Part shown: piece after piece, positions 12,251 to 21,155 of the stretch | Layout of the letters: each line of letters begins with the position of its first letter | Numbering within the stretch: position 1 is the first letter of the stretch | Source of the DNA: JAAXGX01 sp965203565 | Lineage (GTDB): Bacteria > Acidobacteriota > Vicinamibacteria > Vicinamibacterales > UBA8438 | Length of the DNA: 64,000 bases | Direction of reading: 5' to 3' | Assembly (NCBI GenBank): GCA_965203565.1 | Contig: OZ241896.1 | Location: 1,612,001 to 1,676,000 of the forward strand | Program-made: the position numbers and the translations under genes | The notes under the pieces: model-generated | Seen by the model: the letters and a program-made list of their open reading frames with translations, nothing else | The model's database searches: none | What the model was told of the DNA's origin: nothing

Positions 12251-15200
12251 GTGCGCCGGCAGCTCGTCGGTCCGGCCCGTCCGGGCTTGTTGGCGGGTTC
12301 GCCCGTCGATCGCTATCCGAGCGGGGTGCTGCATCCGGTCGATCCGGGCGGCCCCGGCGTGACCGGGCTCGATCCCGCGCAGCAGGACGAGGACGGACTC
12401 GGCCTCGACCCGGCGCCGGACGGGTTGGAATCCGCGGCGGCGCTGCCGGACGACGAAGAGGACGATGCGCCGGCCGACGCCGACGGGACGCCGGGCCCGG
12501 TTGCGGCTCGGCCGGTGAGCCGGCGGCGGCACGTCCCGCCGGCGTCCGTCGGCGTGTCCTTCTACGTGCGCGGCGCTGCGCGCGTGCGTGTCTCCGCCTC
12601 CGCGGCCAGCTACCGGCGGGTGCGCGGCCGCGGCGCGGCGGGAAGGTTCGCGGCCGGGCGGCCGGACGCCGACTCCGCCGGCGGCGCGGGACCGGAGGGG
12701 GACGCCGGCGACGACGGCGACGCGCGCTACGCGCGTACGCCGTTCGAATGCGGCCTGATCTGGCCGGCGGGCGACGGCGATGCGCCGGCCGGGCCGGAAC
12801 GGCGCGTCAGCCGCCGGCCGTATCAGAATGGCGACTTGCTGACGGCCACGTTCTCGGGTCGCCGGCCTTCGGCCGACGCCGGGGCGCCGCGGGCCGAGGC
12901 CGGCGAGTGGATGGCGCAACTCGACGTGCGCAGCCGGCCGTACGGGGACGGGCGCATCCTGACGGTCGTCTTCGCGAACCGCCAGCGGTCGGGGCCGCCC
13001 GGCGCCGACCGCGCGGAACGGCGCCTGTTCGAGGCCCGTCTCGAGTGCGAGGTCGAAGCGGGCGACCTGGCCGAGTACCCGCGCGTGGACCCCGCCCTGC
13101 TCACCGACGAGGAGCAGGAGATCGAACTCCGGTACCGCGACAGGCGCATCTATGCGATCGGCCACGGCGCGGCGGCCGACTGGGCGCTCGAGCCGGGCCG
13201 GCCCCCGCGCATCCGGACCGAGTGCGTGCCGGCGGTGGACGTGCCGGCCGTGACCACGCAGGCCGCCGGCGTCCTCGACGACGCGCTGGTGATGCACGAC
13301 CTCGCGGAGGCGTCCTTCGAGACGATCCTCGACCGGCTGGAAGCCTTCGTGGACGGCTACGAAGAGTGGGTCGGCCGGCAGCGCGCGGCGGCGGGCCGCT
13401 TCGCGGCCGGCGAGCAGGAGACGGCGGCCCGCATCTGCGCGCGGATGGACGCCGCGCGGGAACGGATGCGGGGCGGGGTGGCGCGCCTGCGCCGCGACCC
13501 CGACGCGGGCCGCGCCTTCCGGCTGGCCAACCGGGCGATGCTCGATCAGATGCGCCGGCGCGACCGCGCCCGGGACCGCGACGCGCGCGAGCACCGTTGG
13601 AGGCCGTTCCAGTTGGCGTTCCTGCTGACGGTCATCGAATCGACGATGGACGAGCAGGACGCCTGCCGCGGCGTGCTGGACCTGATCTGGTTTCCCACCG
13701 GCGGCGGCAAGACCGAGGCGTACCTGGGACTCTTCGCCTTCCTCGTCGTCTGGCGGCGCTTGCGGCACGGCGCGGCCGGCGGCGGAACCGCCGCGATCAT
13801 GCGCTACACGCTGCGGCTGCTGACGCGGCAGCAGTTCGAGCGGGCCGCGCGCGTCGTCTGCGCGCTCGAACTGCTGCGCCGCCGCGGGGTCGCGCCGATC
13901 GGCGAAGAGCCGGTCTCGGTCGGTCTGTGGGTGGGATCCGCGGTCAGCCCCAACACCTTCGAGGACGCCGCGCGGCAGGTTGCGGACCTGGCGGCGGAGG
14001 CGGAGCCGCCGGGCGGGAACGGCGCCGGTGCGGCGCTCGGCGCCGCGGAGCCGGGAGAGGCGCCCGGGGAGTACGGCGGCCGGGCGCATCACCTCGTGTT
14101 GCAGGCCTGCCCCTGGTGCGGCCGGAGACTCGCGGCGCCGCACGGCTTCCGCGCCGGTCCCGCCGGGTTCGGGTTCCTGTGCGCCAACCCCGAGTGCGAT
14201 TTCGGCGACGGACGGCCGCTGCCCTGCAACGTGGTGGACGAAGCGCTGTACGAGCGGCCGCCGACGCTGCTCGTGGGCACCGTCGACAAGTTCGCGCGGC
14301 TGGCGTGGGAAGAGCGCGCGGCGGCGTTCTTCGGGGGCGGCGCGCGCCGGCCGCCCGAGCTGGTGATCCAGGATGAGCTGCACCTGATCGCCGGTCCCCT
14401 CGGGTCGGTGGCCGGTCTGTACGAGGCGGCCGTCGAGACGGTGATCGAGCAGCGCGGCGTGCGGCCCAAGTACGTCGCCTCGACCGCGACCATCCGCATG
14501 GCGAGCGAGCAGGTGCGGCGGCTGTACGGGCGCGAGATGGCCGTCTTTCCGCCGCCGGGTCTGTCGGCCGACGACTCGTGGTTCGCGCGCACCGACCGTT
14601 CGGGGCCGGGCCGGTTGTACGTCGGCTACCTGGCGCCGGGGCTCGACCAGCAGCGCTGTCTGGCGCCGCTGGCGGCGGCCCTGCTGGCGGCCCCGCAGAC
14701 GTTGTTCGCAGACCAGCAGGACCGGGACGCTCTGCTCGACGCGTGGTGGACGCAGGTGATCTACCACGGCAGCCTGCGCGGCGTCGGGGTCAGCCACAAC
14801 GCTTTCGTCACCGACGTGCGCACGTTCCTGCGGCGCCTCGACGCCGAGCGGCGCGACGCGGCGCGCGTCGACGGCCCCCCGGAGGCGTCTCCCGCCCCGG
14901 CGTCCGGCGGCGGCGGGGCCGACCCGGCCGGCGGGCGCGGCCAGCCGGTCGTGGTCCAGCTCACGAGCCAGTCGACGGCGCAGGAGAACGCCCGCACCTT
15001 CGACCGGCTCAAGGCCCCGCGCGGCGCGCCCGACTGCCTGGACGCGGTGCTGGCGACCAACATGATCTCGGTGGGGGTCGACGTCGACCGGCTGGCCGCG
15101 ATGATCGTCAACGGGCAGCCGCTCACCACCGCCGAGTACATCCAGGCCAGCAGCCGCATCGGGCGCGCCGACGCGCCGGGCCTCGTCTTCGCCAACTACT

Positions 15201-15760
15201 ACCGCCACCAGGCGCGCAGCCTGTCCCATTACGAAAACTTCCGTCCATACCACGAGTCGTTCCACCGTTTCGTCGAACCCACCAGCGTCACCCCGTTCAC
15301 CCACCAGGTGCGCAGGCGCGCCCTCCATGCGGCGCTGGTCATCGCCTTGCGTCACGGCTGCGGCGCGTGGACCGCCAACGCCGCCGCCGGCCGGTTCGAC
15401 CGCGGCGACGCCGGGGTGCGCGCGGTCGTCGAGGCGCTCGAGCGGCGTTGCCGCCGGGCCGCCGCCGACGCCGCGGAAGAGACCGCGGCGCACCTCGACA
15501 GACTCGTCGACGAATGGCATGACGAGGCGGCGCGCTGCCGCCGCGAGCGGCGGGGGCTGCAGTACGATTGCCGGGACAACGCCGCCGACAGTCTCCTGGG
15601 CGACTTCGACGGCGCGCGGCGGGGCCGCTGGAAGATGCTCCATTCGATGCGCAACGTCGAAGAGACGGCGATGCTGGGGGCGGCGCAGAGATGGACCGCC
15701 CGGGGCGCTGGACGCCGCGGGACGCCGTGGCCGGCGGCGCGGCGGCCGGACCGGGCGTGA
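12251..15760 (+). CDS. drmA: DISARM-type helicase DrmA
   Basis: A protein of about 1170 residues with superfamily 2 helicase motifs: Walker A FPTGGGKTEAYL (about residue 480), DEAH-like IQDELHLIAG (about 707), ASTATIR (about 744) and ATNMISVGVDVDR with QASSRIGR (about 935-970). A Cys-rich zinc finger (CPWCG ... CANPEC) lies near 620-650 between the helicase motifs. This arrangement and a following DUF1998 gene identify DISARM DrmA. The GTG at 12251 is the first standard start, but the frame is open back to 12170 and encodes RRRLVDWVRRQLVGP-like wording that looks native, so translation may begin upstream at a non-standard codon (CTG at 12173). The restriction gene stop at 12169 directly abuts this open frame. 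Confidence 0.85.
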   Translation: MRRQLVGPARPGLLAGSPVDRYPSGVLHPVDPGGPGVTGLDPAQQDEDGLGLDPAPDGLESAAALPDDEEDDAPADADGTPGPVAARPVSRRRHVPPASVGVSFYVRGAARVRVSASAASYRRVRGRGAAGRFAAGRPDADSAGGAGPEGDAGDDGDARYARTPFECGLIWPAGDGDAPAGPERRVSRRPYQNGDLLTATFSGRRPSADAGAPRAEAGEWMAQLDVRSRPYGDGRILTVVFANRQRSGPPGADRAERRLFEARLECEVEAGDLAEYPRVDPALLTDEEQEIELRYRDRRIYAIGHGAAADWALEPGRPPRIRTECVPAVDVPAVTTQAAGVLDDALVMHDLAEASFETILDRLEAFVDGYEEWVGRQRAAAGRFAAGEQETAARICARMDAARERMRGGVARLRRDPDAGRAFRLANRAMLDQMRRRDRARDRDAREHRWRPFQLAFLLTVIESTMDEQDACRGVLDLIWFPTGGGKTEAYLGLFAFLVVWRRLRHGAAGGGTAAIMRYTLRLLTRQQFERAARVVCALELLRRRGVAPIGEEPVSVGLWVGSAVSPNTFEDAARQVADLAAEAEPPGGNGAGAALGAAEPGEAPGEYGGRAHHLVLQACPWCGRRLAAPHGFRAGPAGFGFLCANPECDFGDGRPLPCNVVDEALYERPPTLLVGTVDKFARLAWEERAAAFFGGGARRPPELVIQDELHLIAGPLGSVAGLYEAAVETVIEQRGVRPKYVASTATIRMASEQVRRLYGREMAVFPPPGLSADDSWFARTDRSGPGRLYVGYLAPGLDQQRCLAPLAAALLAAPQTLFADQQDRDALLDAWWTQVIYHGSLRGVGVSHNAFVTDVRTFLRRLDAERRDAARVDGPPEASPAPASGGGGADPAGGRGQPVVVQLTSQSTAQENARTFDRLKAPRGAPDCLDAVLATNMISVGVDVDRLAAMIVNGQPLTTAEYIQASSRIGRADAPGLVFANYYRHQARSLSHYENFRPYHESFHRFVEPTSVTPFTHQVRRRALHAALVIALRHGCGAWTANAAAGRFDRGDAGVRAVVEALERRCRRAAADAAEETAAHLDRLVDEWHDEAARCRRERRGLQYDCRDNAADSLLGDFDGARRGRWKMLHSMRNVEETAMLGAAQRWTARGAGRRGTPWPAARRPDRA

Positions 15761-17631
15761 CGAGAATGGAAGCGCGCGACGAAGAACCGATCCCCGTGCG
15801 GCTGTCCCACCTGCTGCGCGATTGCGCAGTCGGCGCGATAGTGCGCGGTCCGGACCGGTTGGTGACGGTCCGGGACACGAGCGACTGGCGGTGCGGGCCC
15901 GATCGCGAAATCCGGTACGTCGATCAGGTGCGCGCCGCCCTCGGCATCGGCAAGACGCTGCGTGCGCCGCCGACGGCGCGCGTCGAGGACGGGGGAGTGA
16001 CCGGAAGCCCCGTTCCCGCCATGCGGTTCCCGCAGTGGACGCGCTGCTCGCGGTGCGGGCTGCTGCATTATCGGCCGTGGAGGCGCCTCTCCACGGCGGG
16101 CGCCGACACCGGATTCCGGCTGTCCGGCGCCGCGTGGACCTGCGCCGCCGGGCCGGACCGGCGGGCGTGCGGGGGCAGACTGGAGCAGGCGCCGTGGGTC
16201 CTCGCCCACGCCGGCGGCCACCTCGCCGACGTGCCGTGGCACGGGATAGCGCACGCCGGGAGCCGGCATCCGGACCGGCGCCGGTGCCCGGCCGACCGGG
16301 AACGCCCGTATCTGAAGGTGGTGTCGGCCGGCCGCGGCCATGAGGTCCGATGCACACGCTGTCAGGCGTCGAATCGGCTGCCCGACCGTTTTCCGTTCGG
16401 ACACGGCCAATGGCGCCAGCCGTGGTTTCCCGAGCCGCCGCCGGCGCCGCCGGACGAGCCGGCCTGGGTGATCGCCATCAACGACGTGCGCGTGCACACG
16501 CCGGACACCGTGAGCGCGCTGGTGATTCCGCCCGAGTCGCGCATCCGCCGGGGAACGGTCGTGGACCGCCTGTACGGCAGCACCGACAAGCAGAAGGCTC
16601 TTGGCGAAGCCCGCCCCGGCCTCCAGCGGAAGGCGGCGTTGCGGCGCATCGCGCAGGAGTTTCGCTGCGCCCCGGACGAGGTCGCCCATGCGCAGGACGC
16701 GATCGACCGGGGCTATCCGTTCCACGGGCGGCCCCTCCCCGGCGGCGGCCTGCTGCACAGCGAGTACCGCGCGCTCGTCGAGCCGATCCCGGACCTGCGC
16801 GAGGACGAGGACTTCGTGACCGAACACCACGGCGCCGCCTGGTCGGCGCTGGTGCGGGATCAGGCGGGCGCGGCGGGCGGCATGGCCGGCGCCGTGGACC
16901 GGCTGGCGGCGGTCGAGCGCCTCAAGGAGGTCCTGGTGTTCAAGGGTTTCCGGCGGCTGGGCGGCGAGACCCTGACGCCGCCCGACCTGACCGGTGAGAG
17001 CGACTGGTTGCCGGCCCTGGAGCTGTACGGCGAAGGCGTGTTCTTCACCCTGGACGAGGCGCGCCTGCGGCGTTGGGAGGCGAACGAGGTCCTGCGGGCG
17101 CGGGCGCAGGCGTTCGCCGACCGGCTCGCCGGCGGACCCGTGCGCCTGCCGGCGCCGCCGCAGGTGTCGCCGCGGTTCCTGCTGCTGCACACGCTGGCCC
17201 ACCTGCTGGTCCGCGCGCTGGAGACGACGGCCGGCTATCCCGCGGCGTCGTTGAAGGAACGCATCTACAGCCATGCCGGCGGTGAAGCAGGGCAGTTCCC
17301 GATGGCCGGCGTCCTCGTCTACGTCGCGACGCCCGACGCCGAGGGATCGCTGGGCGGTCTGATACAACAGGCGGAGCCGCGCCGGTTCCTCCGCCTGCTC
17401 GTCACGGCGGTGGAGTCGGCGGCCTGGTGCTCGATGGATCCGGTCTGCGGCGAGCGGGAGGGCCATGGGCCGGGCCTGCTGAACCGGGCCGCCTGTCATG
17501 CCTGCGCCCTCGTGCCCGAGCCGAGCTGCGCCTACGGCAACGTGCTGCTGGACCGGACCTTCGTGGCCGGCGACGCGGAGGGGAGCTGCCCGGCGTTGTT
17601 CGCCGGGCGGGCGCCGGACGGCGGCGCGTGA
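15757..17631 (+). CDS. drmB: DISARM-type DUF1998 protein DrmB
   Basis: A 624-residue protein with the DUF1998 ending typical of DrmB: HTLAHLLVRALETTAGYP, then KERIY and the Cys-rich CHACALVPEPSCAYGN followed by LLDR. Paired cysteines earlier in the chain (TRCSRCGLLHY near residue 95; VRCTRCQASNRLP near 200) suggest zinc ribbons. In DISARM, DrmA and DrmB form the core complex that acts on incoming phage DNA. The GTG start was chosen because it overlaps the drmA stop (GTGA); ATG at 15766 is the alternative. The downstream helicase overlaps its stop in the same way, showing tight operon coupling. Confidence 0.85.
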   Translation: MTRMEARDEEPIPVRLSHLLRDCAVGAIVRGPDRLVTVRDTSDWRCGPDREIRYVDQVRAALGIGKTLRAPPTARVEDGGVTGSPVPAMRFPQWTRCSRCGLLHYRPWRRLSTAGADTGFRLSGAAWTCAAGPDRRACGGRLEQAPWVLAHAGGHLADVPWHGIAHAGSRHPDRRRCPADRERPYLKVVSAGRGHEVRCTRCQASNRLPDRFPFGHGQWRQPWFPEPPPAPPDEPAWVIAINDVRVHTPDTVSALVIPPESRIRRGTVVDRLYGSTDKQKALGEARPGLQRKAALRRIAQEFRCAPDEVAHAQDAIDRGYPFHGRPLPGGGLLHSEYRALVEPIPDLREDEDFVTEHHGAAWSALVRDQAGAAGGMAGAVDRLAAVERLKEVLVFKGFRRLGGETLTPPDLTGESDWLPALELYGEGVFFTLDEARLRRWEANEVLRARAQAFADRLAGGPVRLPAPPQVSPRFLLLHTLAHLLVRALETTAGYPAASLKERIYSHAGGEAGQFPMAGVLVYVATPDAEGSLGGLIQQAEPRRFLRLLVTAVESAAWCSMDPVCGEREGHGPGLLNRAACHACALVPEPSCAYGNVLLDRTFVAGDAEGSCPALFAGRAPDGGA

Positions 17632-18821
17632 GCACGGTGCGGGCGGGCGGCGTCCCCCGGCAGCCCGTGGCGAAACGCAAGTTCGAGCTGCCGGGCATCC
17701 AGGACCTGAGCAAGGAGCAGGAGGCGGCCCTCGCCCCGGGGGAGGACCGGCGGCTGATCGTCGGGGGCCCCGGCGCCGGCAAGACAGTCGTCGCCCTGCT
17801 CCGGGCGCTCGCCCACCAGCGAGAGGGGAACGAGTACGTCTTCCTGGTCTACAACCATCTGCTGCACCGCGCCAGCGTTCAACAGTTCCCCGGCGCATTG
17901 TCGAGCGCCACCTGGATGGCTTGGTTCCGCGAGCAATTCGAGGCGATCACCGGCGAGGCCCCGCCGCAGGAGCCCGCGCGGCCCGACGGGTTCCGACTGA
18001 TAGACTGGGAGGGCGTGCTGCGGATCGCCGCGGGCGCCCCGCCCATCGCCGACGCGCCGCATCTCGTCATCGACGAGGGCCAGGACGTGCCGCCGCAGTT
18101 CTACCGGGCGCTCGTGGCGCTCGGCTTCGAACGGTTCTTCGTGGCCGCCGATCAGAACCAGCAGATTCACGACGAGTGCAGCAGCCGCCGCGCCATCGAG
18201 ACGGAGCTGGCCATCGACTCCGGTGACGTCATCGAGTTGAAGCACAACCGACGCAACAGCGGCCCGGTCGCGAAACTGGCGCGCGCCTTCCGCACCGGCG
18301 ACCCGGCCAGCCCGCCGGTCGACTTGCCGTCGCGGCCCGGTCCCGACGCCTGGTTGTGCGACTACGCACCCGGTTGGTTCGCGGCGCTCTGCCGGCGCAT
18401 CGTGAAGCGCGTGGATCAGAATCCGGCGACGCTCGTCGGCGTCATTGCGCCGAACAACGACGTCAGGGCACGCTACGTCGAAGGGCTGCGCGCGGCGGCC
18501 GGCGGCCTGGACCACGGCGCGCCGCGCATCGAGACGTTCTTCGGCAACTACCGGCCGGACGTGCGGTTCGACGAGGGCGGTATCCTGGTCGTCAACGCCC
18601 AGGCCTGCAAGGGCCTGGAGTTCGACGTCGCGGTGCTCGCCGACGTCGATCGGCACAAGGCGCCGGCGAACGATCTCGACCTCTTGCGGAAACGGTTCTA
18701 CGTGATGGTGGCGCGGGCCCGCGAGCAGGTGATCCTGCTGCGACGGCACGGAGTGCGCAGTCGAATCGACGAGATCCTGCCGGACGATCCCGACGTGCTG
18801 CGGCGGAAGGATTTGACGTAG
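17628..18821 (+). CDS. Compact UvrD-like superfamily 1 helicase/ATPase
   Basis: A 397-residue SF1 protein with Walker A VGGPGAGKTVVAL (about residue 45), Walker B VIDEGQDVPPQFYRAL (about 147), an SF1 motif V-like VVNAQACKGLEFDVAVL and motif VI-like YVMVARAREQVILL near the C-terminus. It lacks the large 1B/2B insertions of UvrD, so it is a minimal motor. Known DISARM operons carry a SNF2-type helicase (DrmD) in class 1, not an SF1 motor, so this component is unusual. GTG start overlaps the drmB stop. Confidence 0.82.
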   Translation: MSTVRAGGVPRQPVAKRKFELPGIQDLSKEQEAALAPGEDRRLIVGGPGAGKTVVALLRALAHQREGNEYVFLVYNHLLHRASVQQFPGALSSATWMAWFREQFEAITGEAPPQEPARPDGFRLIDWEGVLRIAAGAPPIADAPHLVIDEGQDVPPQFYRALVALGFERFFVAADQNQQIHDECSSRRAIETELAIDSGDVIELKHNRRNSGPVAKLARAFRTGDPASPPVDLPSRPGPDAWLCDYAPGWFAALCRRIVKRVDQNPATLVGVIAPNNDVRARYVEGLRAAAGGLDHGAPRIETFFGNYRPDVRFDEGGILVVNAQACKGLEFDVAVLADVDRHKAPANDLDLLRKRFYVMVARAREQVILLRRHGVRSRIDEILPDDPDVLRRKDLT

Positions 18822-18835
18822 CAGGGGCAAGCAGG

Positions 18836-20533
18836 ATGGCCACTCCGGAGCAACCTTTCCTGCTGGACGCCCCCGAACCCGGGCCCGGCCCGCACGCCGA
18901 GGGCGGCGCGCGGCCGGCATCCGCCGCGCCGAGCGCCGCGCCCGAACGCGGCCGGCTGGTCACCAATCATCTCAACCTGATGTACATGCTCGCGTCCGGC
19001 CTGCTGCTGCCGAAGAGCGGTTTCGGCGAGAAGTACTATCGGGACACCCTCGACGTCTGCCCCGGCTGGCTGCCGTTGTTCACCGGCCCCGCGGGCCGGG
19101 ACGCGGTCGAGCACTCCACCGCCGAGGCCGGGCATCTCCGGCCCTGCCAGGTGGTCGTCTCGCTGCGCGGCTGCGACGGTCCGGTGATGGTTCCCACCCC
19201 GGACGGCGTCGAGAAGCGCCGATGGCCGCACGAGGTCGGCGCCGCCCCCCTCGTCTTCGTCCCCGCTCCGCTGCCGGTCTCGGCCATCGAGGAGATCCGG
19301 TTCCGGTCGCGCGACGACTTGACGGCCTGCAGGGCCAAAGCGCGGGATTACGGCAACGTGCCGCTGGCCGACTTCAAGACCCGCGCGGCCGGCGCAGACT
19401 TCGACCGCGCCTCGGGGCCGGCGTGGCCGCCGGCGCACGCGCCGCCCGAGCGCCCGGCGCGGCTCGAAGCCGCCCAGGCCGCCGGCGGCATGCTGGCCAT
19501 GCTCCAGCTTCTGGCGCATCGGGACGCCGGCGAGGTGCTGGCGGCCGGCGAGCCGCTGAGCCTGGCCGCCAGTCGAGCCGCGTTCGACCCGCCGGCGGGT
19601 CCGCCGGCCCTCCTGTCGGCGACGGTGGCGGCGCGGCTGACGACGTGGATGCAGGCGGAGGCGTCTCCGGCGCGGGCCGGGGCCGCCCTGCCCGGCATCG
19701 GTCGAAGCGACCCCCGGCCGTTGTTCTGGGGCGCGGTCGACACGCTTGCCGAGGAGGCGGGCGTTGGCGGCGTCGACGCCGCCAACGCGCGGCTGCTCGA
19801 CTATCTCGCCCGCGAGTCGGCGGATCTCGACGAACCGCTGCGGAAACACGTCGTCGAGCTGCGGGAGACGCTCGATTCCCTGACGGGGCTGGCGGACCTG
19901 ACGGCGTCCGATCTGTTCGATCGGTTCCGGACGCCGCTTCCACGGGCCCTGTCGCTGTTGTTCCTGCGGTCGACCTGCGCCGACCTGCTGGCGTTCGAGC
20001 ACGAGGCGCTGACCCCCGAGGACCGGCTGGCGGCGGCGCTGCTGTTCGGCGCCCGCGCCGGCTGGCTGGAGCTGCCGCTGCCGCTGCGCGGCGGCGCGGC
20101 GGCTTCCGCCGCCGTTTCCCACCGCATGGCGGCGCTGAGTCACCGGCTGGCCGACACCGGCTTCAATCCGGGCCCGGCCCCGGCGCGCCCGAAACTGCTG
20201 GCCGAGCGGTTCGCCGGCGACTGGGACGCCCGCCAACGGGAAGCGGCGGCCGCGCTGGCGCGGGCGCAGAAGTGGACCGACTGCCTGCGGACGCGGGTCA
20301 AGCTGGGCGCGGGCGACTACGCGTTGAAGGCCGGACGCGGAGGGATCGAGATCGTCTTTCCGGGCGAGGCGCGCGCCGTCGAGACCGAGGTGGACCGGCA
20401 GCGGTTCTCGGCGCGGCTGGCGGCGGCCTCCATCGATCCGGAACACGAAGCGGCGGTCGTCGGGATGCTGGCCGACAGCGGCGCCGAGACGCCGCGCAGA
20501 CTTCGCAAGGAGCGCGCTCACCGCGCCCGGTAG
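18836..20533 (+). CDS. Unknown protein, fifth gene of the DISARM-like operon
   Basis: A 565-residue protein that I do not recognise. After a Pro/Ala-rich tail of about 40 residues comes a compact segment NHLNLMYMLASGLLLPKSGF that looks like a conserved start of the globular part. The remainder is mixed, with a long Ala/Leu/Glu-rich helical half from about 230 onward and no visible nuclease, ATPase or membrane motif. It starts 14 bp after the SF1 helicase and is the last gene of the operon. Its last six codons and stop fall inside the 90-bp copy of the dctP end (20515-20604), so the original C-terminus has probably been replaced. Confidence 0.7.
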   Translation: MATPEQPFLLDAPEPGPGPHAEGGARPASAAPSAAPERGRLVTNHLNLMYMLASGLLLPKSGFGEKYYRDTLDVCPGWLPLFTGPAGRDAVEHSTAEAGHLRPCQVVVSLRGCDGPVMVPTPDGVEKRRWPHEVGAAPLVFVPAPLPVSAIEEIRFRSRDDLTACRAKARDYGNVPLADFKTRAAGADFDRASGPAWPPAHAPPERPARLEAAQAAGGMLAMLQLLAHRDAGEVLAAGEPLSLAASRAAFDPPAGPPALLSATVAARLTTWMQAEASPARAGAALPGIGRSDPRPLFWGAVDTLAEEAGVGGVDAANARLLDYLARESADLDEPLRKHVVELRETLDSLTGLADLTASDLFDRFRTPLPRALSLLFLRSTCADLLAFEHEALTPEDRLAAALLFGARAGWLELPLPLRGGAAASAAVSHRMAALSHRLADTGFNPGPAPARPKLLAERFAGDWDARQREAAAALARAQKWTDCLRTRVKLGAGDYALKAGRGGIEIVFPGEARAVETEVDRQRFSARLAAASIDPEHEAAVVGMLADSGAETPRRLRKERAHRAR

Positions 20534-20604
20534 GCGTTACGGGCGGCGAGCGCGGCGTCGCAGACGTCGGCCGGGACCCGCTCGCCGCGCCAAGTCTTCG
20601 TCAG
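20515..20604. repeat. 90-bp copy of the dctP 3' end
   Basis: Direct repeat of 22573-22662 with 87 of 90 bases identical, same orientation. It corresponds to the last 28 codons of dctP plus its stop and a few bases beyond, detached from the rest of that gene. It contains the stop of the last DISARM-operon gene (plus strand) and the stop of the PIN gene (minus strand, 20601-20603). Confidence 0.95.
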
Positions 20605-21155
20605 TGATCCGTCGATGCCGCGGATCTCGGCCGAGACGATCGGCGCCCGCCGGCGGCGCGGCGTCCGTTCCGGCGCATGAGCTCCGGGCAGAGGTCGTTG
20701 ACCCGGACGCCATGGCGACCCAGCGCCTCGTGGTGACGTAGCCAGTCAGTGTCGGAAGCGTTGAGAATCGGCGGACTCGTCCCGGCGGCGCACGCAACGG
20801 CGACGAACTTGCGGTCGTCCCAGTGGAGGTCGGCCAGGTCCGAATCTTCTGGAAACTCGAGGTAGGCGCGTTTCTTGTTCGGCGTCACCGCGACCATGAC
20901 GCAGCAACTCTCGTTGGCCTGATGGTCCCAGAGCCACTTGAAGAAGGCGTCGCCCGGGCCGGGCTGGCCGGCCGGACGCAGGCGCTTGCGATATTCACCG
21001 ACGATGTCGCCCTGGTTGTCCAGCACCAGACGGTGCTCGTTCCGGATGCGCTCGAGCGCACTCAGACAGGCGTCCTCGCAATCGGGGCCGGCATGTGAGG
21101 CCGCCCCGTTCGCCACGACAGCGACGTTGGTGTCCATCACCACGTCCGTTCTCAT
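20601..21155 (-). CDS. PIN-domain nuclease partner of the ATPase
   Basis: A 184-residue protein with the acidic residues expected of a PIN ribonuclease: Asp8 in VVMDTNVAV, Glu in DIVGEYRKR, then HWDDRKFVAVA and NASDTDWLRH. The start overlaps the ATPase stop (ATGA at 21152-21155), so the two genes are one unit. After DLCPELMRR the C-terminal tail is encoded by the foreign 55-bp methyltransferase fragment and the stop comes from the dctP repeat, so the native end has been altered. Because the conserved part looks complete up to that point, the nuclease may still work. Confidence 0.72.
   Translation of the reverse strand: MRTDVVMDTNVAVVANGAASHAGPDCEDACLSALERIRNEHRLVLDNQGDIVGEYRKRLRPAGQPGPGDAFFKWLWDHQANESCCVMVAVTPNKKRAYLEFPEDSDLADLHWDDRKFVAVACAAGTSPPILNASDTDWLRHHEALGRHGVRVNDLCPELMRRNGRRAAGGRRSSRPRSAASTDH
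20606..20660. repeat. 55-bp copy of the methyltransferase gene
   Basis: Exact copy of 10761-10815 in the same orientation, one base away from the dctP-end copy. Read on the minus strand it encodes the last 18 or so residues of the PIN protein. The surrounding sequence has no similarity to the methyltransferase gene. Confidence 0.95.

Noticed and set aside
10317..20660. Search for drmC (phospholipase D type) or a SNF2 drmD in the operon
   Set aside because: No HKD motif or SNF2 helicase wording is present in any of the five genes, so a standard class 1 or 2 DISARM assignment was not made.
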